This document shows, one piece after another, positions 23,692 through 32,534 of a stretch of DNA of 52,854 nt. The stretch is from an uncultured Clostridia bacterium. GTDB taxonomy: Bacteria > Bacillota > Clostridia > Christensenellales > Aristaeellaceae. Position 1 is the stretch's first letter. Each line of letters begins with the position of its first letter. Under the pieces are notes generated by a model, which was given only the letters and a program-made list of their open reading frames with translations, ran no database searches and was not told the origin of the DNA. The DNA lies in assembly GCA_934667105.1 (NCBI GenBank), contig CAKULG010000018.1:1-52854 (forward strand), read 5' to 3'. The position numbers were made by a program, and so were the translations under genes.

Positions 23692-26600
23692 ATGCTCTAT
23701 CCTAAAAACACAGAAAAGAAGCTCAGCGAAGCGCTGTTCAGCCAGCCCACCTGCGAATATCGCGGCGCGCCCTTCTGGGCCTGGAACTGCAAGCTGGACA
23801 AGGACGACCTGCTTTGGCAATTAGAGGTGCTTAAGGAAATGGGCCTGGGCGGCGCGCACATGCACGTCCGCACGGGCATGGCCACCCCCTATCTCAGCGA
23901 CGAGCACATGGAGCTGGTGCGCGCCTGCGTGGAAAAATGCCGGAAGGAGCATATGCTGGCCTGGCTGTACGACGAGGACCGCTGGCCCTCTGGGGCGGCG
24001 GGCGGCCTGCTGACCAAGGATCCCCAGTATCGCGCCCGGCATCTGCTTTTCACCGTGAAGCCCTATGCCAAGGATGGCGAAAGCCGCAAGGATTGGAACG
24101 AAGCGGATCGCTCCGGCCGCTCGAATAACGGCAGGCTGCTGGCCTGCTACGACGTCGTCCTCGACGATGACGGCTGTCTCCTTTCCGCCCGCCCCATCGG
24201 GGAGGACGAACCGGCGCAGGGGCGCAAATGGTACGCCTATGTGGAAAGCAACCCCGCCAGTCCCTGGTTTAACAACCAGACCTACGCCAACACCCTGGAT
24301 CCCGCCACCATGCGGCGCTTTATTGAAATCACCTACGAGCGCTATTTGCAGACCGTGGGGCGGGATTTCGGCGGCGTGGTGCCCGCGATTTTCACCGACG
24401 AGCCGCAATTCGAGCGTAAGGAAACGCTGGATTACGCCAAGGAAGCCAAGGACGTGCTGCTGCCCTGGACGGACGACGTGCCCGAAACCTTCCGCGCCGC
24501 CTATGGCGAGGATATTGTGGCGCATCTGCCCGAGTTGCTCTGGGAACTGCCGGATGGCAAGGTTTCCGTGATCCGGTATCATTATCACGATCATATCGCC
24601 GAGCGCTTTGCCAGCGCCTTTGCGGATAACTGCGGCAAATGGTGCGGGGAGCACAATTTGATGCTCACCGGCCATATGATGGAGGAGCCCACCCTGAAAA
24701 GCCAGACGGCCGCCCTGGGAGAGGCCATGCGCTCCTATCGCAGCTTCCAGCTGCCGGGCATCGATATGCTCTGCGCCAAATTTGAATTTACCACCGCCAA
24801 GCAGGCCGCTTCCGCCGCGCACCAATACGGCAGGCCCGGCGTGCTGAGCGAGCTATACGGCGTGACGGGCTGGGCCTATGATTTCCGGGGCCATAAATTG
24901 CAGGGCGATTGGCAGGCCGCCCTGGGCGTGACCGTGCGGGTGCAGCATCTGTCCTGGGTATCTATGAAGGGCGAGGCAAAACGCGATTATCCGGCGTCCA
25001 TCAGCTATCAATCCCCCTGGTGGCGTGACTATTCCTTCGTGGAGGATCATTTCGCCCGCGTCAATACCGCCCTGACCCGGGGTAAGCCCGTGATTCGCGT
25101 GGGCGTGATTCACCCGGTGGAAAGCTACTGGCTGCATTGGGGCCCGGCGGAGCAAACCTTCGGCCCCCGTAAGCAGCTGGACGATCAATTCCAGAATCTT
25201 ACCGATTGGCTGCTCACCGGCGGCATGGATTTTGATTTCATCAGCGAATCGCTGCTGCCCGGCCAGTGCGAAAAGGGCGGCGCGCCGCTGCAAGTGGGGC
25301 AGATGGCCTACGACGCGGTGGTGGTGCCCGGCTGCGAAACCCTGCGCTCCACCACGCTGGAGCGGCTGGAGGCTTTCCAGGCGGCGGGCGGACGGCTGAT
25401 TTTCCTGGGCGGCGCGCCCGCGCTGGAAAACGCCGTGCCCAGTGCCCGGGGACGCAGGCTGTTTGAAAAGGCGATGCAGGTGAATTTCAGCCAGGAGGCG
25501 GTGCTTCAGGCGCTGCAGCCTGTGCGGCTGGTGGATATCCGCAATGAGAGCGGCGCGCGGACGGACAACCTGCTTTATCAGCTGCGCCGGGATGGGGAAG
25601 GGCTGTGGCTGTTCCTGGCCCATGGCCGTAACCCCTATCACAAGGATGTGCCGCTGGAACAGAAAATCCGCGTGACGGTGAAGGGTGAATACCGCGTCCA
25701 GGTGTACGACACCCAGAACGGGCGCATTTTCCCTGCCTGCGCGCAGCAGGAAAATGGAAATACCGTAATCAGCGCCGCGCTGTATGATTACGACAGCCTG
25801 CTGCTCTGGCTGGAGCCCGGCGCGGCGCAATGCCCCGCCGCCGTCCAAAAGTGCGTCGCCGCCCACAGGGCCACAGTGCCCGCCCTGGTTCGCTACGCTC
25901 TGGACGAGCCCAACGCCTATCTGCTGGATAAGGCGGAATTTGCCCTGGACGGCGAGGAATGGAACCCCCAGGAGGAATTGCTGCGGGCGGATAACCGGCT
26001 TCGCGACCGGCTGGGTTGGCCCCAGCGCAGAAACGCCGTGGCCCAGCCCTGGACGGTGCGGGAGGAAAAGGCGGAGCACATCGTGCGCCTGCGCTTCACC
26101 GTGCCCTTTAAGACGAATGCAGCGAATGTGAAGCTGGCGCTGGAGGATGCGGACGCGGCCCGCGTCTATCTGGACGGTCGGGAAATCACCGCGCCCCAGG
26201 ACGGCTGGTATGTGGATAAGAGCATCGGAACACGGCCGCTGGGCGATATCCAGGCGGGAACGCATCAAATCGTGGTGGAACTGCCCTTCGGCCGCCGCAC
26301 CAACGTGGAATGGTGTTATCTCATCGGCGCGTTCGGCGTGCGGATGCAGGGCGAATACCGCGAGATCACGGCGCTGCCCGAAATGCTGGGCTTTGACGAT
26401 GTAACCGTCCAGGGCCTGCCGCACTACGGCGGAAACATCACCTATTTCGTGCCCTTTACCACCCATGGCGGCCCCGTGCGGGTGACTGCGCCCCATTACG
26501 AGGGCACGGCTCTTCGCATCGCCGTGGATGGGGAAAAGCGGGGGTATATCGCTTATTCGCCCTATGCGCTGGAGCTGGGCGCGCTGCCCGCAGGGGAGCA

Positions 26601-26781
26601 TACGCTGGAGTTGACGCTGCTGGGCAACCGGGAGAACGCCTTCGGCCCCCTGCATCGGGCGGACGTGGCCAATTCCTGGGTGGGTCCCGACGCTTGGCGC
26701 ACCGAGGGCGTGCGTTGGACGGATTCTTACCGGCTTACCAAACTGGGGGTGCGCACCGCCCCCTGGATCGAAGAGGAATAA
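23692..26781 (+). CDS. Large glycosidase resembling GH106 alpha-L-rhamnosidases
   Basis: The protein is 1029 aa and cytoplasmic (no signal peptide). The N-terminal barrel has the blocks I associate with GH106: PFWAWN at 27-32, GLGGAHMHVRTG near 51-62, WLYDEDRWPSGAAGG near 91-105, and IFTDEPQFER near 233. The central part has a glutamine-amidotransferase-like fold signal (VVVPGCETLRSTTLERLEAF). The C-terminal galactose-binding-like domain (ARVYLDGREI) is as in GH2/GH106. It would remove terminal rhamnose or a similar deoxysugar from plant glycans. I am sure it is a large glycosidase, less sure of the family. GGAGGATTTTC precedes the ATG; the frame upstream (from 23623) lies in promoter DNA. 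Confidence 0.7.
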   Translation: MLYPKNTEKKLSEALFSQPTCEYRGAPFWAWNCKLDKDDLLWQLEVLKEMGLGGAHMHVRTGMATPYLSDEHMELVRACVEKCRKEHMLAWLYDEDRWPSGAAGGLLTKDPQYRARHLLFTVKPYAKDGESRKDWNEADRSGRSNNGRLLACYDVVLDDDGCLLSARPIGEDEPAQGRKWYAYVESNPASPWFNNQTYANTLDPATMRRFIEITYERYLQTVGRDFGGVVPAIFTDEPQFERKETLDYAKEAKDVLLPWTDDVPETFRAAYGEDIVAHLPELLWELPDGKVSVIRYHYHDHIAERFASAFADNCGKWCGEHNLMLTGHMMEEPTLKSQTAALGEAMRSYRSFQLPGIDMLCAKFEFTTAKQAASAAHQYGRPGVLSELYGVTGWAYDFRGHKLQGDWQAALGVTVRVQHLSWVSMKGEAKRDYPASISYQSPWWRDYSFVEDHFARVNTALTRGKPVIRVGVIHPVESYWLHWGPAEQTFGPRKQLDDQFQNLTDWLLTGGMDFDFISESLLPGQCEKGGAPLQVGQMAYDAVVVPGCETLRSTTLERLEAFQAAGGRLIFLGGAPALENAVPSARGRRLFEKAMQVNFSQEAVLQALQPVRLVDIRNESGARTDNLLYQLRRDGEGLWLFLAHGRNPYHKDVPLEQKIRVTVKGEYRVQVYDTQNGRIFPACAQQENGNTVISAALYDYDSLLLWLEPGAAQCPAAVQKCVAAHRATVPALVRYALDEPNAYLLDKAEFALDGEEWNPQEELLRADNRLRDRLGWPQRRNAVAQPWTVREEKAEHIVRLRFTVPFKTNAANVKLALEDADAARVYLDGREITAPQDGWYVDKSIGTRPLGDIQAGTHQIVVELPFGRRTNVEWCYLIGAFGVRMQGEYREITALPEMLGFDDVTVQGLPHYGGNITYFVPFTTHGGPVRVTAPHYEGTALRIAVDGEKRGYIAYSPYALELGALPAGEHTLELTLLGNRENAFGPLHRADVANSWVGPDAWRTEGVRWTDSYRLTKLGVRTAPWIEEE

Positions 26782-26810
26782 AACCGCGCGAGAAGTGAAA
26801 TAGAAATATT

Positions 26811-26931
26811 GCGAGGGAAGCATTCTTGAAAGGCAACGCCCTGCGCCCACGCCCAAGCGGGCCGCAGGCTTCGGGCGGCAAAGAAACGCAGCCGCTAAAG
26901 GGGTGTCGCTCATCAGAATGCTTCCCTTCGC
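26811..26931. other. Long inverted-repeat element, possible structured RNA
   Basis: The 310-base gap between the glycosidase and the SGNH gene has no gene. It contains GGGAAGCATTCT (26815-26826) and AGAATGCTTCCC (26915-26926), extended outward by GCGA/TTCGC. The 88-base interior can fold further: CCTGCG (26840) with CGCAGG, and GGCT with AGCC. The rest (26932-27091) is A/T-rich with a plausible promoter area. It could be an elaborate terminator, a small RNA or a repeat. Confidence 0.4.
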
Positions 26932-27091
26932 GTCCCTTTCTAAGAAAGCTGGAAATGCGTAAAAAGGAATCGAACTGCTTCTCCGCATAAGAAAATTTTT
27001 TTCGCAGCCCTAGGAGTTTCTTCCCTGACGGCGAATAAAACGACGAAAAGAAGTTCTGCATTCAGAAGAAAAAGAAAGCGGGTAAAGAACG

Positions 27092-27748
27092 ATGGAATTA
27101 AAAGGAGCCGTAGTGAATTTTCTGGGGGACAGCATTACCGAGGGGGTAGGCGCGTCCTGCGTGGAAAATCGTTACACCGATGTGCTGGCGCGGATGTTCG
27201 GCCTGAAGCGGGCCAACAATTACGGCGTGGGCGGTTCGCGCATCGCCCGGCAGCATGTGATGACGGATTCTCCCTTCGACCGGGATTTCTGCATGCGCAT
27301 GGATGAAATGGATACCGAAGCGGACGCGGTGGTGGTGTTCGGCGGCACTAATGATTTCGGCCATGGCGACGCGCCGTTGGGCACCTTCGCCGACCGGGAT
27401 CCATCCACCTTTTACGGCGCCTGCCACTACCTGATGAACGGGCTGATGGAACGTTATGTTGGAAAGCCCATTCTGTTCCTCACGCCGCTGCACCGGAGCA
27501 ATGAAAATTCCCCCAAGGGCGACGGAAATAAGCCCTATAACGTGGGAACGCTGGCCGTATACCGGAAAATTCTGCTGGAGGCGGCGGAATATTACGGCCT
27601 GCCGGTGCTGGATCTGTACGCTTCCAGCTGCATTCAGCCTGCCAACGAGCGCTGCCGGGAAACGCTGCTGCCCGACGGGCTGCATCCCAGCGACGCGGGC
27701 CACGCGCTGCTGGCCCGGCGCATCGGCCTGTATCTGCAAACGCTGTAA
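27092..27748 (+). CDS. SGNH/GDSL-family esterase
   Basis: The 218-aa protein has all four SGNH blocks: NFLGDSITEG (Ser14, nucleophile), YGVGGSRI (block II Gly), VFGGTNDFGHG (block III Asn) and LLPDGLHPSDAGH (block V, catalytic Asp and His). It has no signal peptide. Such cytoplasmic esterases often remove acetyl groups from sugars. The position after a glycan-degrading enzyme fits carbohydrate esterase activity, though they are 310 bases apart. The ribosome site (AAAGAACG) is weak, and a terminator follows. Confidence 0.88.
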   Translation: MELKGAVVNFLGDSITEGVGASCVENRYTDVLARMFGLKRANNYGVGGSRIARQHVMTDSPFDRDFCMRMDEMDTEADAVVVFGGTNDFGHGDAPLGTFADRDPSTFYGACHYLMNGLMERYVGKPILFLTPLHRSNENSPKGDGNKPYNVGTLAVYRKILLEAAEYYGLPVLDLYASSCIQPANERCRETLLPDGLHPSDAGHALLARRIGLYLQTL

Positions 27749-27761
27749 ACTAAACGAAAAA

Positions 27762-27817
27762 GAAAAACGCGGGGGAAACGTTTCTGGGCACGCCAGAAAT
27801 TTTCCCTCGCGTTTTTT
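27762..27817. terminator. Bidirectional terminator (palindrome copy F)
   Basis: AAAAACGCGGGGGAAA...TTTCTGG and its near complement fold into a stem of more than 20 bp around the loop near 27787. It has A-rich DNA on the left and GTTTTTTC on the right. It ends both the SGNH gene and the convergent MATE gene. Confidence 0.85.
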
Positions 27818-27826
27818 CTTGCCGCG

Positions 27827-29224
27827 TTAATCCTTCTTTTCAGCGTTCAGCGTCAGGTTGCGCAGCCAGGTTCCCTTCTTGTAGTGGGCGATAATTACAG
27901 GCATTTTTACGAATTCATCCAGGCAGAGAATGAAATACACCCACATTTCTGGCAGCCGCAGCACGAACGCGCACAGCAGCCCGATGGGCACGGCGTAGCC
28001 CCACATGGCGATGGCGTCGCACACCAGGCCGAAGCGCACGTCGCCCCCCGCCCGGAAAATGCCGCAGATCAGCATGGTATTCACCGATTGCCCCATAATA
28101 TAATAAGCGTTGATATACAGCATCAGGCTGGTATACCGTTCCACCACCGGGTTCACATCCACCATCAGGTGCATACTGCTGAGCACAAAGGGCCGAATCA
28201 GCAGAATAATCACGCCGCCCGCCAACGCGGTATACACGCTCATGCGCAGAAAACGCCCCGCGTGCACCCGCGCGTCTGTCAGACGGTTTTCGCCCATGGT
28301 TTTGCCCAGCATAATGGCCGCCGCCGAGGAAACGCCGAAGCACACCACGGTGCACAGCGTTCGCACCACGCTGGCCACGGAATCCGCTGCCACAATATCG
28401 CTGCTCAGATGACCCAGAATTACGGCGTACACGCTGAAAGCCAGGCCCCAGATGGTATCGTTCAGGGCGGCGGGAATGGAATAGCGGAAGAATTCCCGCA
28501 TCAGCGCCTTTTCCCGCAGCAGAAAATCCCGGATGCGCAGCTTGATGATTTTGCATCGAGCCGCGTCGATGGAGCAGACGATCACTTCCAGAAATCGGGT
28601 GATGGAGGTGGCCAACGCCACGCCCACGATGCCCAGCCTGGGGAAAAAGCCGACGCCGAAAATAAAGCAGGCGTTGAGAACCACATTCAGCACCACGGCG
28701 GAGGAATGCACCGCCGCGCTCATGCGCACCCGCTCCACGCTGCGCATGACGGAAAGGTACACCACCGCGAAGCCGTTGAGCACATAGGAGGCGCTTACCG
28801 CCCGCAGATAGCCCACCCCCGCCTCGATCAGCGCCTGATCGGGGGTGAAAATGCGCATAATCGCGGCGGGACAAAACCACGCGGCCAGCGAAAACAGCAG
28901 CGAAATGCCCACCGACAGCCGCACAGAAATCATCAGCACCTTTTCGATGGTGCGTCTGTCCTTGCTGCCCCAATACTGGGCGGAAAGGATGGACGCGCCG
29001 GAGGAAACGCCGAAAAGCAGCATTTGCAGCACGAAGGCCACCTTGGAGGCCAGGGAGGCGGCGGCCAGCTCCGTTTTACCCACCATGGTCAGCATCACCA
29101 CGTCGGCGGAATTGACGCATGCGTCCATGAAATTCTGGAACGCGATGGGCAGCGTGATGCGCGCCAAATCCTTATAAAAGCGTTTCTTTTCCTGGGGGCT
29201 ATTGAGGGTAAGCTCGGTTTGCAT
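27827..29224 (-). CDS. MATE-family multidrug/solute exporter
   Basis: The 465-aa protein has about 12 hydrophobic segments in two halves and the MATE look at the N-terminus: RITLPIAFQNFMDACVNSADVVMLTMVG with the conserved Gln/Asn-Asp region, and GASILSAQYWGSKD. It would export cationic drugs or metabolites in exchange for Na+ or H+; the substrate is unknown. GGAAGGATGATCGC precedes the ATG. It is about 2.5 kb from a second MATE gene with which it shares only family features. Confidence 0.92.
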   Translation of the reverse strand: MQTELTLNSPQEKKRFYKDLARITLPIAFQNFMDACVNSADVVMLTMVGKTELAAASLASKVAFVLQMLLFGVSSGASILSAQYWGSKDRRTIEKVLMISVRLSVGISLLFSLAAWFCPAAIMRIFTPDQALIEAGVGYLRAVSASYVLNGFAVVYLSVMRSVERVRMSAAVHSSAVVLNVVLNACFIFGVGFFPRLGIVGVALATSITRFLEVIVCSIDAARCKIIKLRIRDFLLREKALMREFFRYSIPAALNDTIWGLAFSVYAVILGHLSSDIVAADSVASVVRTLCTVVCFGVSSAAAIMLGKTMGENRLTDARVHAGRFLRMSVYTALAGGVIILLIRPFVLSSMHLMVDVNPVVERYTSLMLYINAYYIMGQSVNTMLICGIFRAGGDVRFGLVCDAIAMWGYAVPIGLLCAFVLRLPEMWVYFILCLDEFVKMPVIIAHYKKGTWLRNLTLNAEKKD

Positions 29225-29263
29225 GGGGGAGCGATCATCCTTCCGTAAAATAAATCATTTGAG

Positions 29264-29292
29264 ATTATAAGCCGGAAAGCAAGGGCTGTCAA
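29264..29292 (-). promoter_or_regulatory. Consensus promoter of the MATE gene
   Basis: On the minus strand, TTGACA (29287-29292) and TATAAT (29264-29269) are perfect, with 17 bases between. Confidence 0.88.
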
Positions 29293-29345
29293 TCGCTTGA
29301 TGAAAAAGCGCAAAAAGAGTTTTTAATAAAATCGAAAATGATCTA

Positions 29346-29374
29346 TTGATTTTCCCAGGCGTTCATCGTATAAT
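29346..29374 (+). promoter_or_regulatory. Promoter of the TIM-barrel isomerase gene
   Basis: TTGATT (29346-29351) and TATAAT (29369-29374) are 17 bases apart. It is divergent from the MATE promoter. Confidence 0.75.
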
Positions 29375-29430
29375 GGGGAAAACGCCCGGGCGCGGCGTGC
29401 GCGCAGCGGGACGCAAGGGAGGAAGAGAAA

Positions 29431-30282
29431 ATGATTGTTGGGGTGTCTGCGTACAGCTTTGCCAAGCACATGAAGGCCACCGGGGCAAATTGCTTCCAAA
29501 TCGCCGATCTGGCGAAGCAAATGGGCTTTGACGCCATCGAATACACCGGGGCCGCGCTGGCGGGGGAGAGGGCGGCGGACGATCTGGAACTGGCCTGTCG
29601 GCTGCGGGCGCACTGCGAGGAAATCGGCCTCAAGATCGTGGCTCTGTGCCAGGGGGCGGATTTTCTCAACCGCGGGCCCGAGGAAGTGGAAAAAATCAAG
29701 CATCATGTGGATTTGGCGGCGGCCATGGGCGCGCCGGTTGTGCGCCACGACGCCTTCTGGGCGCTGCCCGAGGGCATGGATTGGCGGAAGGGGGTGGAAA
29801 AAATCGCCCCCATCGTTCGCGATGTGACCAGCTACGCCCAGGAAAAGGGCGTGCGCACCTGCACGGAAAACCACGGCATGATTCTTCAGGAGGCCGAGCG
29901 GGTGGAAACGCTGATCCGCATGGTGGATCATCCCAATTACGGCTGGCTGGTGGATATCGGCAATTTCCTTTGTGCGGACGATAACCCCCTCCGCTCGGTG
30001 CCCATCGCCGCGCCCTATGCCTTCCATGCCCATGTGAAGGATTTCCTTTTCAAGCCTTTCGATGGGGACGCCCCCGGCAGCGGCTGGATTACCACCCGGG
30101 CGGGCAATCATCTGCGCGGCACGGTGGCGGGCCACGGGGTGGTGCCCATTCGCCGCTGCCTGCAGCTGCTGCGCAAGGCGGGGTATCAGGGATCTGTATC
30201 CTATGAATTCGAGGGAATGGAGGATAACCTGCCCGCGCTGGAAATGGGCCTGGCCTTTATCCGGAAAGCGCTGGAGGCGTAA
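29431..30282 (+). CDS. Sugar phosphate isomerase/epimerase-type TIM-barrel protein
   Basis: The 283-aa protein belongs to the AP endonuclease 2/xylose isomerase-like superfamily. Metal-site residues appear in order: Glu in CTENHGM (near 151), Asp in LVDIGNF (near 173), His in FHAHVKDF (near 195) and Glu in SYEFEGME (near 258). Such proteins isomerise or epimerise sugars, inositols or sugar acids; the substrate is not readable. GGGAGGAAGAGAAA precedes the ATG. It lies alone between two MATE genes transcribed the other way. Confidence 0.85.
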   Translation: MIVGVSAYSFAKHMKATGANCFQIADLAKQMGFDAIEYTGAALAGERAADDLELACRLRAHCEEIGLKIVALCQGADFLNRGPEEVEKIKHHVDLAAAMGAPVVRHDAFWALPEGMDWRKGVEKIAPIVRDVTSYAQEKGVRTCTENHGMILQEAERVETLIRMVDHPNYGWLVDIGNFLCADDNPLRSVPIAAPYAFHAHVKDFLFKPFDGDAPGSGWITTRAGNHLRGTVAGHGVVPIRRCLQLLRKAGYQGSVSYEFEGMEDNLPALEMGLAFIRKALEA

Positions 30283-30289
30283 AGAAAAT

Positions 30290-30332
30290 AAAAAAACCGT
30301 CCGGCTGCCGCAGCGCGCCGGACGGTTTTTCG
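30290..30332. terminator. Bidirectional intrinsic terminator
   Basis: ACCGTCCGGC (30296-30305, preceded by six A from 30290) pairs with GCCGGACGGT (30317-30326, followed by T). It serves the TIM-barrel gene and the convergent second MATE gene. Confidence 0.9.
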
Positions 30333-30334
30333 CT

Positions 30335-31729
30335 TTATTCGGAAAGCTCGGTATCCCGGGAAATGCCCGTTTTATCCTTCAGCCAGCGGCCGCTGAATAA
30401 AAACCAGCTCGCCAGCGCAACGCCCGCGGTGGACGCGGCGGGGCCCGCCAGGCCCACGCCCTTGAGCCCCCACCCCAGCACGGAGCCGAAAACGACCGCC
30501 ACCGGAATGCGCAGCAGCAGGGAAGAAAGCGAGGCGGTGAGCAGGGTGAAGGTGGTATGACCCGCGCCCATAATCAGGCCGTTGATGCAGAAAAGAATGG
30601 GCACAAGCAGGTAATCAAAGCTGAAGGTGCGCATGTATTCAATGCCGTTGGCAATGGTATCGGGGTTCTGATCGAAAAAGGCGATGATTTCCCCCGGGAA
30701 AAGCTGAACCAGCACGAATACCGCCGCGCTGATGCCCAGCGCCATGGCGACGCCCACCCCCAGGGCTTTTTTCGCCCGGTCGTGCCGCCGCGCGCCGATA
30801 TTCTGGGCGGCGAAGGCGCTCACCGAGGAGGACATGGCCACCGCAGGTAAAATGGCGAAGGAATTGAATTTGCCCGCCACACCCACGGCGGCGGAAGCGA
30901 CGTAGCCGCCGATGCCGTTCACCAGTGCGGTCATCACCAGGAAGGAGATGTTCACGATAATGCTCTGCACGGAGGAAGGAATGCCCAGCTTAATCATCAG
31001 GCGCATTTTATCCTTTTTAATCTTGAAGGAGCTGAGCTTGAAATCAAAGATAAACCGGGAGCGGGAAAGATACCAGGCCGCCATCCCCAGGCTCACCGCC
31101 TGGGCGATCACGGTGGCCCAGGCCGCGCCCGCCGCGCCCATGCCCAAGCCCTTCACCAGCCACAGATCCAGCACGATATTGATGACGCACGCAACGCCCA
31201 CGAAAATCAGCGGGCGCACCGAATCGCCCAGGCCCCGCTGGATGGCGCTGATGGCGTTGTAGCCGAAAATGAACAGCGTGCCGCTCAGGCAGATATTCAG
31301 GTATTGCTGCGCGTGGGGGAAGGCTTCCGCAGGGGTATCCAGCAGGCGCAGAAGCGGCCCGGAAAGCACAATCATCAGGATGGTTAGCGCAAGGCCCACC
31401 AGGAAAAGCAGGGTGAACATGGTGCCCACGGTTTCGGAAGCGTCCTTTTGCTTGCGCGCGCCCACATATTGGCCCACCATCACCGTGCCGGATACCGTCA
31501 GCCCGCTGACCATCATGGCCACCAGGTTGGTAATCTGGCTGCCGATATTCACGCCGGAAAGCACGGCGGTGCGCACGGTCGCGTCGGCGGCGGAAAAGTT
31601 GCCCACCACCCACATATCCACCGCGCCGTAAAGCGCCTGAAGAATATTGGAAAGCAGAAAGGGCATGGCAAAGGCAATCATGCCCCGGCCGATGGGGCCG
31701 GTTGTAAAATCACGCTGGAGCTTGCTCAT
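30335..31729 (-). CDS. MATE-family exporter (second)
   Basis: The 464-aa protein has about 12 membrane segments and the NorM/DinF-like start GPIGRGMIAFAMPFLLSNILQALYGAVDMWVVGNF. SGTVMVGQYVGARKQKDASE and later MGAGHTTFTLLTASLSSLLLRIP follow. It is closer to the common clostridial MATE group than the other copy. Export of drugs or metabolites is expected, substrate unknown. AGGAATCGATT precedes the ATG. Nothing else is in its operon. Confidence 0.93.
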   Translation of the reverse strand: MSKLQRDFTTGPIGRGMIAFAMPFLLSNILQALYGAVDMWVVGNFSAADATVRTAVLSGVNIGSQITNLVAMMVSGLTVSGTVMVGQYVGARKQKDASETVGTMFTLLFLVGLALTILMIVLSGPLLRLLDTPAEAFPHAQQYLNICLSGTLFIFGYNAISAIQRGLGDSVRPLIFVGVACVINIVLDLWLVKGLGMGAAGAAWATVIAQAVSLGMAAWYLSRSRFIFDFKLSSFKIKKDKMRLMIKLGIPSSVQSIIVNISFLVMTALVNGIGGYVASAAVGVAGKFNSFAILPAVAMSSSVSAFAAQNIGARRHDRAKKALGVGVAMALGISAAVFVLVQLFPGEIIAFFDQNPDTIANGIEYMRTFSFDYLLVPILFCINGLIMGAGHTTFTLLTASLSSLLLRIPVAVVFGSVLGWGLKGVGLAGPAASTAGVALASWFLFSGRWLKDKTGISRDTELSE

Positions 31730-32052
31730 AATCGATTCCTTTCTTCATAAAAATACATCCATCCTAGGATAATTCGCCATGGAAAAAATGGCAAGTAAAA
31801 AAAACGAGCGAATTTTTGGAAAGAAATGCACCTGCTGTGATAAAGAAGGGAAAACCCGGAAAATCTGGTGGCGCTTCATTGAGATTGTAAAAAAAATTTC
31901 CACATATTTCGCCTTTATTTTTTTAAAATATGCGTGCAATTATGCAGAATTTGTGATATGATAGCCAATGGTATACCGGGTATATGAAGAAGCACATAAG
32001 CCCGGAACGCTTCGAATTTATTAAGGGCAAGTTAAGGAGGGTTCATTTCATC
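31730..32052. promoter_or_regulatory. Control region of the hydrogenase operon
   Basis: This A/T-rich gap of 323 bases has no gene. An extended -10 box TGaTATGAT (31954-31962) is the best promoter for the hydrogenase operon; no -35 box is clear. Downstream, CCGGG (31976) and CCCGG (32001) could form a leader hairpin. I looked for a Rex-type site (TTGTTAAnnnnTTAACAA) and did not see a good one. Confidence 0.45.
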
Positions 32053-32529
32053 ATGCCGGACATGAAAGCAAAGTATGATCAGCTGCGGCAGGTCATCGAC
32101 GAACTGAAGGATCAGCCCGGCGCGCTGATGCCGGTGCTGCAAAAGGCCCAGGGAATCTTCGGCTGCGTTCCCATGGACGTGCAGAAGATCATCGCGGAGG
32201 GCCTGGGCGTGACGCTGAGCGAGGTTTACGGCGTGGCGACGTTCTACGCGCAGTTCACCCTGGAGCCCAGCGGCAAATACGTTATCAGCGTGTGCCTGGG
32301 TACGGCCTGCTATGTGAAGGGCAGCCAGAAGGTTCTGGACCGCCTGAGCGAGGAACTGAACGTTCCCATCGGCAAGACCACCGCCGACGGCCTGTTCACC
32401 CTCAACCCCACCCGCTGCCTGGGCGCGTGCGGTCTGGCCCCCGTTATGACCATCAACGAAGAAGTGTACGGCCGGCTGACCCCCGATGACATCCCCGGCA
32501 TCCTGGCCAAGTACAGGGAGCAGGCGTAA
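32053..32529 (+). CDS. hndA: NuoE-like [2Fe-2S] subunit of the [FeFe] hydrogenase (HndA/HydC type)
   Basis: The 158-aa thioredoxin-like ferredoxin subunit passes electrons between the NuoF-like flavoprotein and the hydrogenase subunit. The four cluster Cys lie in VCLGTACYVKG (C-x4-C) and RCLGACGLAP (C-x3-C). The N-terminal helical part (LMPVLQKAQGIFGCVP, YGVATFYAQF) is typical of NuoE. The ATG at 32053 has AAGGAGG 12 bases upstream, slightly far; a longer frame from 31984 has no ribosome site. It is first in a five-gene operon. Confidence 0.93.
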   Translation: MPDMKAKYDQLRQVIDELKDQPGALMPVLQKAQGIFGCVPMDVQKIIAEGLGVTLSEVYGVATFYAQFTLEPSGKYVISVCLGTACYVKGSQKVLDRLSEELNVPIGKTTADGLFTLNPTRCLGACGLAPVMTINEEVYGRLTPDDIPGILAKYREQA

Positions 32530-32534
32530 GCCCG

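Noticed and set aside
24853..26988. 711-codon open frame opposite the large glycosidase
   Set aside because: It is a shadow of the plus-strand gene; the composition and lack of family motifs show it is not coding.
31954..31975. Rex redox-repressor site before the hydrogenase operon
   Set aside because: TTGTGATATGATAGCC has only the left half of a Rex-like site; the required right half is missing.
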